Origin: Methylobacter sp.
GTDB lineage: Bacteria; Pseudomonadota; Gammaproteobacteria; Methylococcales; Methylomonadaceae
DNA length: 64,000 nucleotides
Reading direction: 5' to 3'
NCBI GenBank assembly: GCA_004299305.1
Contig: SCPZ01000080.1
Coordinates: forward strand, 25,749-89,748
In this document: piece after piece, positions 27,831-36,601 of the stretch
Position numbering within the stretch: the first letter of the stretch is position 1
Layout of the letters: every line of letters begins with the position of its first letter
The notes under the pieces: generated by a model
Told to the model about the DNA's origin: nothing
Database searches by the model: none
Seen by the model: the letters and a program-made list of their open reading frames with translations, nothing else
Made by a program: the position numbers and the translations under genes

Positions 27831-28328
27831 TTAACCATGTTTGTTGGTTTTATTGCCGTTACTTAGTGGTGACAATGCTTCATTGCTGCTCAGCGGTGTG
27901 ATTTCTACAGTCCCCAATCCATGAATGCCGAGTTCTTTTGCGGCAGCATAGGATAAATCCATGTCTCTTGTTCCGTGAAAAGAACCACGGTCATTGATGC
28001 GAACAATAACGCTACGATGGTTTTTCAGGTTAGTGACTTTTGCATAAGACAACAGCGGTAGTGATTTGTGTGCGGCGGTCATAGCATACATATCATATTT
28101 TTGACCGCTGGCCGTTTTTTTGCCGTGAAACTCGGAGCCATACCAAGAAACCATGCTCCGATGATTATTTGAATGATGCTTGGTTTTATGGGCTTTTGCG
28201 ACAGTGTGTTTGGGCGCTTTATGCGCTTTATGAGCCGGGCGATGCTCAGATGCTTCGGCGCTTTGTATTGGGTTAACAAAATAACTGCATATAAAAAAAA
28301 CAGGAACTGCTAGCATGATTTTATTCAT
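27831..28328 (-). CDS. rlpA: RlpA-family septal ring lytic transglycosylase-like lipoprotein/secreted protein
   Basis: 165 residues. Signal peptide at residues 1-26 (MNKIMLAVPVFFICSYFVNP), a His/Lys-rich linker, then a double-psi beta-barrel RlpA domain with MVSWYGSEFHGKKTASGQ, SYAKVTNLKN and VRINDRGSF, including the active-site-region aspartate of the family. RlpA proteins cleave denuded peptidoglycan or localise to septa. No SPOR domain is present, so it is the short form. The repeated HKAHKAPKHTVAKAHKTKHH stretch is likely a flexible linker. Single gene on the minus strand. Confidence 0.85.
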   Translation of the reverse strand: MNKIMLAVPVFFICSYFVNPIQSAEASEHRPAHKAHKAPKHTVAKAHKTKHHSNNHRSMVSWYGSEFHGKKTASGQKYDMYAMTAAHKSLPLLSYAKVTNLKNHRSVIVRINDRGSFHGTRDMDLSYAAAKELGIHGLGTVEITPLSSNEALSPLSNGNKTNKHG

Positions 28329-28557
28329 AGGGTAGAGCCTTTTTTATTTAAATCTGGCCCGATTTTAACTTAACAAGTCTTAAGGGTATCTTAAATGCGC
28401 AAAATCAATGCCTTGTAAAAAAGCGTTGAGAGTAATAATACGTGGTTTTTAAGTTTCGCTTGCAACGCTGAAATATCACGGACGTCATGATTTTTTCATA
28501 AGTTGAATTGCCAAGTATTGTATGATTCCAGCTTTTTCAAGATTTCAGGAGTCGATT

Positions 28558-28707
28558 ATGAATAACTACGAGCAAGGGAAAAAAGCCAGACGTATCGTTT
28601 CCGTGGTTTATATTTTAATAATGGCGGTGGTTATGGGCGGGACTTACTTGTCGCAACAGCAAAAAGAGGCGCTTGGTCAAGCATCGCAAAGTTCAGCCAG
28701 TCATTAG
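28558..28707 (+). CDS. Small single-pass membrane protein
   Basis: 49 residues, MNNYEQGKKARRIVSVVYIL then a hydrophobic stretch to about residue 31 and a polar tail. A strong AGGAG site (caggagtcgatt) precedes the ATG. The longer in-frame start at 28522 has no such support. Function unknown. It is 56 bases upstream of the amidase gene and could be its operon leader. Confidence 0.55.
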   Translation: MNNYEQGKKARRIVSVVYILIMAVVMGGTYLSQQQKEALGQASQSSASH

Positions 28708-28763
28708 ACGATAGCCTTCAAATTGTTTTGCTTGAACATAAACACTTGCCTTTTCAAGCTCTC

Positions 28764-30215
28764 ATGAGTAATTCCGCCAAAAACTTAGCTCAATCCATTC
28801 GTGAAGGCGCTGTAAAGACAACGCAGGCAGTGCAAGCCTGTCTTGATCGAATTGACCGCCACAATCCGGCAATAAATGCCATTGTTACTCTGAACAAAGA
28901 AGCTGCGCTGAATGCAGCAAGAGTAGCTGACATTCGTGTCAGGCAAGGCGGGGATTTACCACCACTTTTCGGAGTTCCCATCTCCGTTAAAGATGCCTTT
29001 GAAACCCAAGGCATCAAGACAACCGGCAGTCATCCGTCACTCAAAGATTTTGTTCCAACAAAAGATGCAACGGTTGTTGCGCGATTAAAAGAGACCGGAG
29101 CCATCGTGCTTGGAAAGACCAATTTGCCGCAACTTGCCGCAGATATTCAGTGCTGGAGCCCGTTGTTCGGTCGCACGAATAATCCGTGGAATCCGGCATT
29201 AACCAGTGGCGGAAGTTCCGGCGGCAGCGCGGCAGCGGTAGCCATGGGTTTTTCGTTTCTGGATATTGGCAGCGACCTTGCCGGTTCAATACGCATTCCG
29301 GCTGCTTATTGTGGCGTGGCAGGTCTTAAAGCGACTGAAAACCGTGTGCCTCGCACGGGGCATATTCCTCATCTTCCCGGTGCCGAACGTTCTGTGCGCC
29401 ATTTGCTGTCATTCGGCGTACTCGCCCGATGTGTCGATGATCTTCGCTTAGGGTTTGACAGTATTGCGGGGCCTGATGGCATCGATACTGAAGTTCCTTT
29501 TGTACCAATGACTACAGCCAAGCTAATGAAAACAGGGCCTTTGCGTGTCGCGTGGTGGGATGATTTTGGCGGTTTGCCGATATGCAGTCGTACAAGAACC
29601 GGCTTAGATCGCGCCGTTCAGCAATTGACTCAGGCAGGTATGAATGTTGAACGCTGTTGCCCTGATGGTTTCGACTTCGAGGCGGCGTGGTATGCCTATG
29701 GCATTATTGCGGGAGCTGAAGTCGGCTTGGGTCTGCCCGCTATGGAGCGCTTGCCTTTAGCAATGATAGGACGATTTTTGCCTAAATCCCAAGCGCTCAT
29801 CCGCTCGTTCTCCGCCGGACTGAGGTTCGATTTCCGGCAATATAACGAAGCCCTCAATATCCGGGAGCGGCTTATTTTCCAGCTAGAGCAGTTCCTTGAC
29901 CAGTGGGATGTTTGGTTATGCCCAGTCACCCCGAGTGTCGCCTTTCCGCATCAACGACCCAATAGGTTTGGAAAGCCGCCAGCTATCATGGTAGACGGTC
30001 ATCGGCTGTCTTATTTAGAAGGAACTATTAGCATGGCTGCTCCGTTTTCATTGACGGGAAGCCCAGTTACGACATTGCCTGTTGGCGTTGTAAATGGCTT
30101 GCCGGTCGGGGTCCAGCTTGTCGGTCAACGTTGGTGTGATGAGGCCTTATTGGATAATTGCCTGGCAATTGAGGCTGTCACCGGCGGATTTCAAGCTCCG
30201 CCGGGTTATATCTAA
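28764..30215 (+). CDS. Amidase-signature family enzyme
   Basis: 483 residues of the amidase signature (AS) family, which hydrolyses C-N bonds. The Ser-cisSer-Lys triad is visible: K76 in GVPISVKDAF, cis-Ser 151 in TSGGSSGGSAAA, and nucleophile S175 in DLAGSIRIPA. It is not GatA in context (no gatB/gatC) and the C-terminal half differs, so a free-standing amide hydrolase is more likely. ATG at 28764 starts the conserved LAQSIREG helix. A lipoprotein hydrolase gene follows 19 bases later and is probably co-transcribed. Substrate unknown. Confidence 0.88.
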   Translation: MSNSAKNLAQSIREGAVKTTQAVQACLDRIDRHNPAINAIVTLNKEAALNAARVADIRVRQGGDLPPLFGVPISVKDAFETQGIKTTGSHPSLKDFVPTKDATVVARLKETGAIVLGKTNLPQLAADIQCWSPLFGRTNNPWNPALTSGGSSGGSAAAVAMGFSFLDIGSDLAGSIRIPAAYCGVAGLKATENRVPRTGHIPHLPGAERSVRHLLSFGVLARCVDDLRLGFDSIAGPDGIDTEVPFVPMTTAKLMKTGPLRVAWWDDFGGLPICSRTRTGLDRAVQQLTQAGMNVERCCPDGFDFEAAWYAYGIIAGAEVGLGLPAMERLPLAMIGRFLPKSQALIRSFSAGLRFDFRQYNEALNIRERLIFQLEQFLDQWDVWLCPVTPSVAFPHQRPNRFGKPPAIMVDGHRLSYLEGTISMAAPFSLTGSPVTTLPVGVVNGLPVGVQLVGQRWCDEALLDNCLAIEAVTGGFQAPPGYI

Positions 30216-30234
30216 CTTAGCCCATATTGAATTC

Positions 30235-31194
30235 ATGCGTCTTCTAAAACACCTTGTCTTTTCGGTCGCTTTTGTCGTTTTATCCGGCTGTACGCCCATT
30301 CAGCGCATAGCTCATCTGTATAGTAATGACGCGCCATCGCCACTTTTCTTCACCTATAAAAATGGCGGATCAAGCATTTATTATACGTTTTCCGTTGGTG
30401 ATACAGCTTGGTCTGACACGGTCATTTTCTTTTATGGCGGCACAGGTTGCCCCAGTTGGAAATCGGTAATGCCGGAGTATGTCGATGGTCTTTCTATTAA
30501 TGCCCGCGTTTTCGCGCTCAACAAACGCTTTGTGGCGGATCGCTCAACCGGAATGTTTGATTGCGGCAAAGAATTTCATCTGATGAACAATCCTGGTCAA
30601 TGGCTAGCCGACTATTCGGAATTCATCACGGCACAAATAAACGCCTTGGCTCCCAAACCCAGAAATGTCGTTTTGCTTGGCGTTTCGGAAGGGGCCTTGA
30701 CGGCAACCAAAATTGCCGGGCAGTCTTCCGAAGTTACCCATCTTGCAATCATCGGCAGCGGCGGCTACTCAATGCGTAAATCGCTCGCCACGCTTGCGCA
30801 GAGAGGGGCGGTATGGTTTGATGTCGAATCGGGTTGGAAAAAGATTGCCGACGATCCTCGCAGCATCGAGACAAATTGGTACGGCAACCCCTATCGCTGG
30901 TGGTCCGATGTCATGGATATTGAGCCTCTTCCTGATTTTCTCAAGCTGAATATTCCCATCCTTGTCGGCATTGGCGAGCAAGACGAAAGTGTTCCGGTTG
31001 AGTCGGCGCGTTTTCTGGAATCGAAGTTCAACGAGGCGGGTAAGGCTAATCTCATTCTCAATGTCTATCCCGGTGCGGACCACCGTCTGAACGATAAGGG
31101 TCGGTCTTATCGCAGTGATTTTTTTGCTGAGCTGAGTCGACTGCTGCAACCGACCCATAACTTTAAGCCAGATCAATTTAGGAGTACGAAATGA
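30235..31194 (+). CDS. Lipoprotein alpha/beta hydrolase
   Basis: 319 residues beginning with a lipoprotein signal (VVLSGC, Cys near residue 19). Alpha/beta-hydrolase features: oxyanion-side VIFFYGGTGCPSW, nucleophile elbow GVSEGA, acid in GIGEQDESVP, histidine in GADHRL. Likely a periplasmic or outer-membrane-anchored esterase. The ATG at 30235 marks the signal peptide, so the longer frame that starts inside the amidase gene is rejected. Its TGA overlaps the ATG of the next small membrane protein (ATGA), and the order amidase-hydrolase-small protein-GFA looks like one operon. Confidence 0.78.
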   Translation: MRLLKHLVFSVAFVVLSGCTPIQRIAHLYSNDAPSPLFFTYKNGGSSIYYTFSVGDTAWSDTVIFFYGGTGCPSWKSVMPEYVDGLSINARVFALNKRFVADRSTGMFDCGKEFHLMNNPGQWLADYSEFITAQINALAPKPRNVVLLGVSEGALTATKIAGQSSEVTHLAIIGSGGYSMRKSLATLAQRGAVWFDVESGWKKIADDPRSIETNWYGNPYRWWSDVMDIEPLPDFLKLNIPILVGIGEQDESVPVESARFLESKFNEAGKANLILNVYPGADHRLNDKGRSYRSDFFAELSRLLQPTHNFKPDQFRSTK

Positions 31195-31370
31195 AACATC
31201 ACCTTATCACGGCGGCAATCTTGTTAGTCGCACTCACTTTTTACGGTCTCGGCTTAGTGGGCTTAGGCCTTGTGGCGTTTATTTCAGGAGGGATTTGTGA
31301 ATTATGGTTTTGGGTGCGGCTTATTTCCCGGCGCTCTCCGACCGGTAAAGAGGCGATTCATCATGATTAA
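31191..31370 (+). CDS. Small membrane protein, 59 aa, between hydrolase and GFA genes
   Basis: Translating from the ATG at 31191 (GGAG site five bases upstream) gives 59 residues, MKHHLITAAILLVALTFYGL onward, with a hydrophobic stretch from about residue 5 to 42 and a charged tail ending TGKEAIHHD. It overlaps the hydrolase stop as ATGA, and its own stop overlaps the next gene's ATG by eight bases. Tight coupling on both sides supports a real gene despite its size. Function unknown; similar small proteins exist beside lipoprotein hydrolases, but I cannot confirm that here. Confidence 0.6.
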   Translation: MKHHLITAAILLVALTFYGLGLVGLGLVAFISGGICELWFWVRLISRRSPTGKEAIHHD

Positions 31371-31767
31371 ACAGGTTGGAATGACGGTTATTAACCCGAA
31401 GCACCTGGCAAGGTGCCACTGCGGAGCCGTTGTGCTGGAGCTCGACTTGCCTGACGGCATTGTTGATCCGCGTAGATGCGATTGCTCGATCTGCCGCAGA
31501 AAGGGGGCTATAGTCGCCTCGGTGCCGCTCTCCGGCATCAAGATTATCAAAGGCCAAGAGGCATTGAAGCTCTACCAGTTTAATACCCTGACCGCGAAGC
31601 ATTATTTCTGCTCAATCTGCGGCATTTACACGCACCATCAGCGCCGCTCGAATCCAAATCAGTATGGCTACAATGTCGGCTGTCTGGACGGCGTTAATCC
31701 ATTTGAAATTGGGCATGTTCCAACCAACGATGGCGTTAACCATCCGGCGGATCGGGATGATTCATAA
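31363..31767 (+). CDS. GFA-family (glutathione-dependent formaldehyde-activating enzyme/CENP-V-like) protein
   Basis: 134 residues with the zinc-binding cysteines of the GFA fold: CHCGAV, CDCSICRRKGA and FCSICGIYTHHQ. The founding member Gfa was proposed to speed glutathione-formaldehyde adduct formation, which would suit a methylotroph, but most family members are uncharacterised. The ATG at 31363 overlaps the stop of the small membrane protein; an in-frame ATG at 31381 is an alternative. A second GFA-family gene lies at 46.8 kb. Confidence 0.82.
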   Translation: MIKQVGMTVINPKHLARCHCGAVVLELDLPDGIVDPRRCDCSICRRKGAIVASVPLSGIKIIKGQEALKLYQFNTLTAKHYFCSICGIYTHHQRRSNPNQYGYNVGCLDGVNPFEIGHVPTNDGVNHPADRDDS

Positions 31768-31921
31768 TCCAATCGGATGGCATCGGACATTTTTGTCGGC
31801 ATTGTCGTTGCTTTAGTTGTGTCTAATCCACACTGTCATTAAGTTAAGAAAAAACGGCACGCCCTACAATCGCGAGAATTTTGTTCAATTGTTATAAATT
31901 ACCTATCAACTGGAGCAGCCA

Positions 31922-32794
31922 TTGAAATTTAGTCAGTTCGGTTCCGATAATGGGAAAACAGTTATCTACTTTCATGGTGCGCCCGGCGCGCCGGAAGAAT
32001 GCGCCATTTTTGATCTTTATGCTAAAGAACAGGATTTGAGGTTTATTTGTTTCGACCGGTTTTCCGGCGATTATTCGATCACCGGTGACGCGTATTACCA
32101 GCTCTTGGCCCAGGAAATTTCAAAGCAAGCCGCCGGGAAACAAGTAGATGTCATCGGTTTTTCAATCGGCGCGTTCATCGCACTACAGACCTGTCGTTAT
32201 TTGGGCAACGGAGTCCGTAATTTGCATTTAATCTCGGCTGCTGCGCCGCTGGATGCGGGCGATTTTCTTGAAAGCATGGCCGGGAAGCAGGTTTTTCAGT
32301 CAGCAAAGACATTCCCGGCCTTATTTGTTTTATTATCTTACTGGCAAGGCTTACTCGCCTCGCTTTTTCCCAATGCCTTATTTCGCTTGTTGTTTGCCAG
32401 CGCCGCCGGTGGCGATAAAGCATTGTCAGTCGACCGCGCGTTTCAATCCAGCATCACCAAGGTATTGAGATCGTGCTTTATCGGTCGCATCCAAGGCTAC
32501 GTAAGAGACGTCAAGGCTTATGTCCATCCCTGGAAAGACACGCTTTCCGGTATCAATGCCAACACGCATATCTGGCACGGTGCGGATGACAATTGGTCTC
32601 CGGTCTCTATGGCGGAGTTTTTGCACTCGGCGCTTCCCGGTTGCAGCTCGATAGAAATATTTAACGGTCTGTCGCACTACTCATGCCTCTATCGGGCGGC
32701 GCCTGAAATTTGTCGTCAGTTAGGCGACCAGAGTGAATATCCAATCTTAGGAAGCATTGATGCAGAAAATCGATCTCAAGAAAACCTTGCCTGA
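31922..32794 (+). CDS. Alpha/beta-fold hydrolase
   Basis: 290 residues, cytosolic. Features: IYFHGAPGAPEE (oxyanion region), nucleophile GFSIGA near residue 80, an acid in WHGADDNWSPVS, and a histidine in GLSHYSC. The start is a TTG at 31922 with a good GGAG site (ctggagcagcc) seven bases upstream; no nearby ATG fits the conserved beginning. It precedes an EamA transporter gene by 24 bases, so the two form a likely operon. Confidence 0.75.
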   Translation: MKFSQFGSDNGKTVIYFHGAPGAPEECAIFDLYAKEQDLRFICFDRFSGDYSITGDAYYQLLAQEISKQAAGKQVDVIGFSIGAFIALQTCRYLGNGVRNLHLISAAAPLDAGDFLESMAGKQVFQSAKTFPALFVLLSYWQGLLASLFPNALFRLLFASAAGGDKALSVDRAFQSSITKVLRSCFIGRIQGYVRDVKAYVHPWKDTLSGINANTHIWHGADDNWSPVSMAEFLHSALPGCSSIEIFNGLSHYSCLYRAAPEICRQLGDQSEYPILGSIDAENRSQENLA

Positions 32795-32818
32795 ACAGCA
32801 CAGCTCACAGGAGTAATA

Positions 32819-33697
32819 GTGCGTTTACATCATATAAGCTTAGCGATATTGGTCGTTGCAATTTGGGGAGTCAACTTTGTGGTAATCAAAGTCGGCCTTA
32901 AAGAAATTCCGCCTATCCTGCTTTGCGCACTCAGGTTTTTTCTCGCCGCGTTTCCGGCGGTTTTTTTCATCAAGCGCCCCGCCGCGCCATTGCGTATGAT
33001 TGTGGTTTTCGGGCTGGTGATGTTCGCACTCCAGTTCGCATTGCTGTTTTCCGGCATGTACGCAGGTACAACAGCGGGGCTGGCGTCTTTGGTGTTGCAG
33101 GTTCAGGTGTTTTTTACAGTCTTGCTGGCGGTCTTATTCCTGGCTGAAAAACCATCCATCTGGCAAATCGTGGGCGCCTTGGTTTCATTTTCTGGAATCG
33201 GGCTGGTTGCGGCAAATCTTGGCGGCGAAATTTCGGTTTACGGCCTGATTTTGATCATCGCCGCCGCAGCCACCTGGGGAGTAGGCAGCCTTATTTCCAA
33301 GAAAATAGGCAAAGTCGACATGCTTGCGCTGGTCGTTTGGGGAAGTCTTGTTGCTTGGCCGCCTTTATTGGTTCTGTCGTTTTTCCTGGAACAAAACAGT
33401 TGGAATGTTGAAGTCATTTCGCATATTTCATGGCTCACTATCGGTGCAATCGCTTATATGGTATATCCGGTAACCGTGCTTGGGTTTGCCGCATGGAGTT
33501 GGTTATTGAACCACTATCCGGCTGCAACAGTAGCTCCATTTACTTTGCTGGTGCCGATATTTGGGTTTGCGGCTTCAACGCTGGCCCTGGGGGAGCCGCT
33601 TTCCCACTGGAAAATCAACGCCGCCGTGCTGGTTATTGCAGGTTTATGCATCAACCTGTTTGGGCCCCGCATTACTGTGCGCATCCGGCCTGTTTAA
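32819..33697 (+). CDS. EamA/DMT-family inner-membrane exporter
   Basis: 292 residues with about ten hydrophobic helices in two EamA halves. The N-terminal half begins with ISLAILVVAIWGVNFVVIKV, the usual first helix; the second half begins GLILIIAAAATWGVGSLISK. This family exports amino-acid metabolites and other small solutes. The start is a GTG at 32819 with an ideal CAGGAG site. Closest in style to O-acetylserine/cysteine exporter EamA, but the substrate is not deducible. A GNAT gene follows after 46 bases. Confidence 0.88.
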   Translation: MRLHHISLAILVVAIWGVNFVVIKVGLKEIPPILLCALRFFLAAFPAVFFIKRPAAPLRMIVVFGLVMFALQFALLFSGMYAGTTAGLASLVLQVQVFFTVLLAVLFLAEKPSIWQIVGALVSFSGIGLVAANLGGEISVYGLILIIAAAATWGVGSLISKKIGKVDMLALVVWGSLVAWPPLLVLSFFLEQNSWNVEVISHISWLTIGAIAYMVYPVTVLGFAAWSWLLNHYPAATVAPFTLLVPIFGFAASTLALGEPLSHWKINAAVLVIAGLCINLFGPRITVRIRPV

Positions 33698-33743
33698 ACG
33701 TAAAATGCACCGTTCTTCATTACTGCAACATGAGAATAGAAAT

Positions 33744-34202
33744 ATGAGTACTATTACCGTTCGTCAAGCCGTTCTGTCCGACCTTGAGGCGCTCGCGCCG
33801 CTTTTTGACAGCTATCGCCAATTTTACGGTCGCGTCGGCGATTTGCAGGCGGCAAGAGCGTTCTTGTCGGCACGATTCAATCATGGTGAATCCGTCTTGT
33901 TCATTGCGCATGAAGGCAATCAACCCGTTGGCTTTACCCAGCTTTATCCGAGTTTTTCATCGGTATCGATGGCCCGGATATTCGTGCTCAACGATCTGTT
34001 CGTTTATGAGCATGGACGCAGAAAAGGCGTGGCCTCAAAATTGATGTCCGCCGCCGTTGACTACGCGAACGCCCTGGGTGCAGTCCGCGTCTCGCTGTCA
34101 ACCGCGACAAGCAACGAAGCAGCCCAGAGGCTTTATCAATCCGCCGGGTGGAAACGTGATGAGCAGTTTTGTGTTTATCACTTTACTATCCCGTCTAGGT
34201 AA
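33744..34202 (+). CDS. GNAT-family N-acetyltransferase
   Basis: 152 residues. Acetyl-CoA-binding motif A is seen as VYEHGRRKGVASKLM (residues about 89-104), preceded by the beta-4 strand LNDLFV and followed by SNEAAQRLYQSAGWKRD, the usual C-terminal helix and strand. The ATG at 33744 starts the canonical ITVRQAVLSDLEAL segment; the longer frame from 33561 is inside the EamA gene and is rejected. Substrate unknown. Probably co-transcribed with the hydrolase/EamA pair, where it may modify the exported metabolite. Confidence 0.88.
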   Translation: MSTITVRQAVLSDLEALAPLFDSYRQFYGRVGDLQAARAFLSARFNHGESVLFIAHEGNQPVGFTQLYPSFSSVSMARIFVLNDLFVYEHGRRKGVASKLMSAAVDYANALGAVRVSLSTATSNEAAQRLYQSAGWKRDEQFCVYHFTIPSR

Positions 34203-34234
34203 GCTGTTTAGAAAAATAAACAGCACATTTTGTC

Positions 34235-34376
34235 CCCTCTCCCTGAGCATAACTATCTATACAACTATAAATACAATGGGTTGCAAGTTAACCTGGCTCC
34301 CTCTCGGCAATTGCTCCTTGCATTGCTCTACTACCTACATCCATGTAGGCATCCTGTTGGAGAGGGTTGAGGGGGA
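34235..34376. repeat. Composite TIR repeat between GNAT and DUF167 genes
   Basis: Ends gtcccctctccctgag and ggagagggttgaggggga are inverted. Inside is ctcggcaattgctccttgc followed by ctacctacatccatgtaggc; the latter also occurs at 2930 and a variant of the former (ctcggcaactgctcctgc) is at the right edge of the window near 63970. Confidence 0.5.
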
Positions 34377-34429
34377 TAAAAAGCCATGTTATTTAATTTT
34401 CATTCCTAAACAATCAACTACATGAATTT

Positions 34430-34747
34430 ATGAAAAACAAAGGATCGGCAATTAATTCTTTCTGCGCCTGGGATGGTGAGACCTTAGTGCTTAATATCCT
34501 CGGCCAACCCAGTGCAAAGCAGGATGCTATCGGCAAGGTAAAAGGCAAGCAACTCAAAGTCAGTGTCACTGCCGCGCCGGTGGCGGGTAGGGCGACCGAT
34601 CATATGGTTCGGTTCCTGGCCAAAGAATTTGGCGTGACAGCCAAGGATATTGAAGTTGTGTTTGGCAGGTTCAATGTCAATAAACAACTGCGCATTAAGT
34701 CGCCTAAGAATTTACCTTCGGTAATCAACAAACATTTACTTCAATAA
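34430..34747 (+). CDS. yggU: DUF167/YggU-family protein
   Basis: 105 residues of the conserved DUF167 (YggU) family: WDGETLVLNILGQPSAKQDA, then the core VTAAPVAGRATDHMVRFLA and a C-terminal FGRFNVNKQLRIKSP strand. The fold is known but the function is not; in many proteobacteria it sits beside yggT and proC. Here those neighbours are missing and the gene is alone between repeats. ATG at 34430. Confidence 0.85.
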   Translation: MKNKGSAINSFCAWDGETLVLNILGQPSAKQDAIGKVKGKQLKVSVTAAPVAGRATDHMVRFLAKEFGVTAKDIEVVFGRFNVNKQLRIKSPKNLPSVINKHLLQ

Positions 34748-34843
34748 GTCATGTAGGCATACGCTATGCGTACTTGGCTTCAATATCGATAAATATCGCA
34801 CGATAGGAGATTGTCAAACGTAAGCCCCGTCTTTTGTGTGTAA

Positions 34844-35347
34844 TCAATCGCGAAGCCATTTTTGCATTATGGGAAAAGGCTCGACGCCTAATTCTGCGGC
34901 CTTATTGTTGGTATATGCCAGTTCGGCATCCTCAATGCCTTTAATACCGATATAAACCCCCATCTGGAAATTAAACAACAGCCCTTGAGCCCCTCCTTTA
35001 TAGCCGTTACTGTGGAAGAGTATTTCATGATCGATTCCAAGAGCAACAACTGCGGCCCAGGACCAGGCAATCGCTTCGATTTCGTAGGAATTGCCGATTT
35101 CATCGATTTGCCCGACATTACCGGTCGCGTAACATCTTAGCTGGCTTGGAATCATTGCGATATGTCCGGCTTCGTGGAGTAAATCGCCGGGATAGAGTAA
35201 TTTCTCTTCGTTAACCAGCAATTTTCCCTTTTCAATATAAATGCCGGGAATGAATGTCTCTTCATTAAATGGTTTTTCAATGACGTCGATGCCAACTTCC
35301 CGGATGAAGTCCACCATCTTTGCCGTTACCGGATTACAAAATGCCAT
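34844..35347 (-). CDS. Putative zinc-metallopeptidase-like protein, HEAGH motif
   Basis: 167 residues. An HExxH motif is present as LLHEAGHIAMIP (H58, E59, H62), with an acidic IDEIGNSYEIEA segment 17-25 residues later that could supply the third ligand. No signal peptide. I do not recognise the family. It opens the AT-rich accessory stretch and has no clear operon partner. Confidence 0.6.
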   Translation of the reverse strand: MAFCNPVTAKMVDFIREVGIDVIEKPFNEETFIPGIYIEKGKLLVNEEKLLYPGDLLHEAGHIAMIPSQLRCYATGNVGQIDEIGNSYEIEAIAWSWAAVVALGIDHEILFHSNGYKGGAQGLLFNFQMGVYIGIKGIEDAELAYTNNKAAELGVEPFPIMQKWLRD

Positions 35348-35456
35348 GCGTTTTCCTAAAAATGTTTAATGGCTGCAAAATGTTGTGATAGTCGTTTAAA
35401 TCGTGAGGTGAGCACGGTGAACCGCATCAATCGAGAGATCTCTTACTTCAGCTTTT

Positions 35457-35527
35457 GTACGCTGTGCGTGCCATTGGCCACCGCGCAACGCCAAACATCA
35501 AAAGGTACGCACAGCGTACCCTGGCTT
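35457..35527. repeat. Hairpin repeat, family 5 variant
   Basis: Arms gtacgctgtgcgtgcc and ggtacgcacagcgtaccc. The loop differs from the 36.9, 38.5 and 39.3 kb copies but shares cgcaacgccaaacatcaaaa with the copy at 40.8 kb. Confidence 0.65.
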
Positions 35528-35644
35528 GTCCAACAACCGGTTCAGATTGTGGTTCGCTATCGCTCACACAATCTAACCTTATTCGTTAGGCTGGACTGAA
35601 ACCACCAAAGTTGAACACCCGCTTAAAATATTTTTCTCGTAGGT

Positions 35645-35775
35645 GTAACCGATATTCCGCACCCTTAAAAAATAAGCATTAAAAATCAATTAATTGAAAA
35701 TCATGTTGCTATTTAGCAAAAATTAACATCGTTTAATATCAATAAGATGCTAAGGGGGTGCGGAATGTCGGTTAT
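35645..35775. mobile_element. MITE with 24-base terminal inverted repeats, inserted into a gene
   Basis: Left end taaccgatattccgcaccct and right end gggggtgcggaatgtcggtta are near-perfect inverted repeats about 130 bases apart, with no ORF between. The right end interrupts the minus-strand ORF that follows: its last 21 codons are element sequence. Confidence 0.78.
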
Positions 35776-36048
35776 ATAATTGGTTAAATCCCTACCTGCT
35801 TTTGTTTTTCTTGATTCAATATATTCAGGAATATTGTCATACCTGCTGGGAAGGGCTGGTCTTATAATGCCAAGCTCTAACAGCTCAGGATTGTTACGAA
35901 AAATTAACTCACACTTTTCTGAATACATTAAGTTTGATGGAATCACTAATTCTTCATTTATTAAAGAAAATAGTTTCAAATTTCTAATAATTTCCAGATC
36001 ATCGTTTGTATTCCAACCAAATTGGGTAAAAAACAATCGTTTAGCCAT
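35713..36048 (-). pseudogene. Hypothetical protein truncated by a MITE
   Basis: 111 residues from the ATG at 36048 (MAKRLFFTQFGWNTNDDLEI). The C-terminal residues from about ITDIPHPLSI onward are the translated terminal repeat of the MITE at 35645-35775, so the natural C-terminus is lost. The product is unrecognised; the remaining part looks like a soluble alpha/beta protein. AT-rich, like its neighbours. Confidence 0.55.
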
Positions 36049-36116
36049 AATTGAAGAATGTATTTGTTTATATGTGCCTACCGCCCGCACAAGGCGGCAC
36101 GTCCTTTTGAGAGAGG

Positions 36117-36386
36117 CTATAATTTTTGAAGTATTTTTTCATATTCTCTATGAGAACCAATCCAAAACCACAAGATTTCAGCGTCATCAACAATGCCCAC
36201 CGCTCTATAGTCGATGTTGATGCGTACCGAATAAACTGGTTTGTTGGAATGAATCCGCTTGAACTGTAAACTTGGGTGATATGGATTATTTTTAAATTGG
36301 ATATATGCAATTTTTGCCTGCTTCCGAATATCCACAGACAAAGCGGAATACAACTTCCAGAATTTTTCTGTTGTATGCGAAATCAC
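36117..36386 (-). CDS. RelE/ParE-type toxin of a type II toxin-antitoxin pair
   Basis: 89 residues with the RelE/ParE fold signature: IRKQAKIAYIQFKNNPYHPS helices, then VYSVRINIDYRAVGIVDD and the final strand EILWFWIGSHREYEKIL. Such toxins are mRNA interferases or gyrase inhibitors; this one looks more like the ribosome-dependent RelE type (R in the RINIDYRAV strand, terminal HREYEK). Its ATG overlaps the antitoxin stop by four bases. Confidence 0.8.
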   Translation of the reverse strand: MISHTTEKFWKLYSALSVDIRKQAKIAYIQFKNNPYHPSLQFKRIHSNKPVYSVRINIDYRAVGIVDDAEILWFWIGSHREYEKILQKL

Positions 36387-36601
36387 AGCGCATCTAAGTT
36401 TAAAGGCTTAGTCTTACCTGCGCGATGTTCGCTTAAAGCCTCATCGGCAAGGCTTGCTAAAAAATCTTCAGATTCGGCAAATAACGAATCCCATTTTTTT
36501 TCTGCCAATAATTCATTCAGCAACCATCTTGCAATTATATTCTGCTGCATATCAGGAAGTTTGGATGCTTCTTGAAATGCTTGGTCAAGTAACTGTGTCA
36601 T
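36383..36601 (-). CDS. Antitoxin partner of the RelE/ParE toxin
   Basis: 72 residues from the ATG at 36601 (MTQLLDQAFQEASKLPDMQQ). The helical, acidic layout ending KTKPLNLDAL is typical of the small antitoxins paired with RelE/ParE-like toxins. Overlaps the toxin gene in the usual antitoxin-first order. The 380 bases upstream hold only a family 5 hairpin (36901-36970). Confidence 0.75.
   Translation of the reverse strand: MTQLLDQAFQEASKLPDMQQNIIARWLLNELLAEKKWDSLFAESEDFLASLADEALSEHRAGKTKPLNLDAL

Noticed and set aside
28764..30215. gatA (Glu-tRNA amidotransferase subunit A)
   Set aside because: No gatB or gatC nearby and the C-terminal half does not look like GatA, so only a general amidase call is justified.
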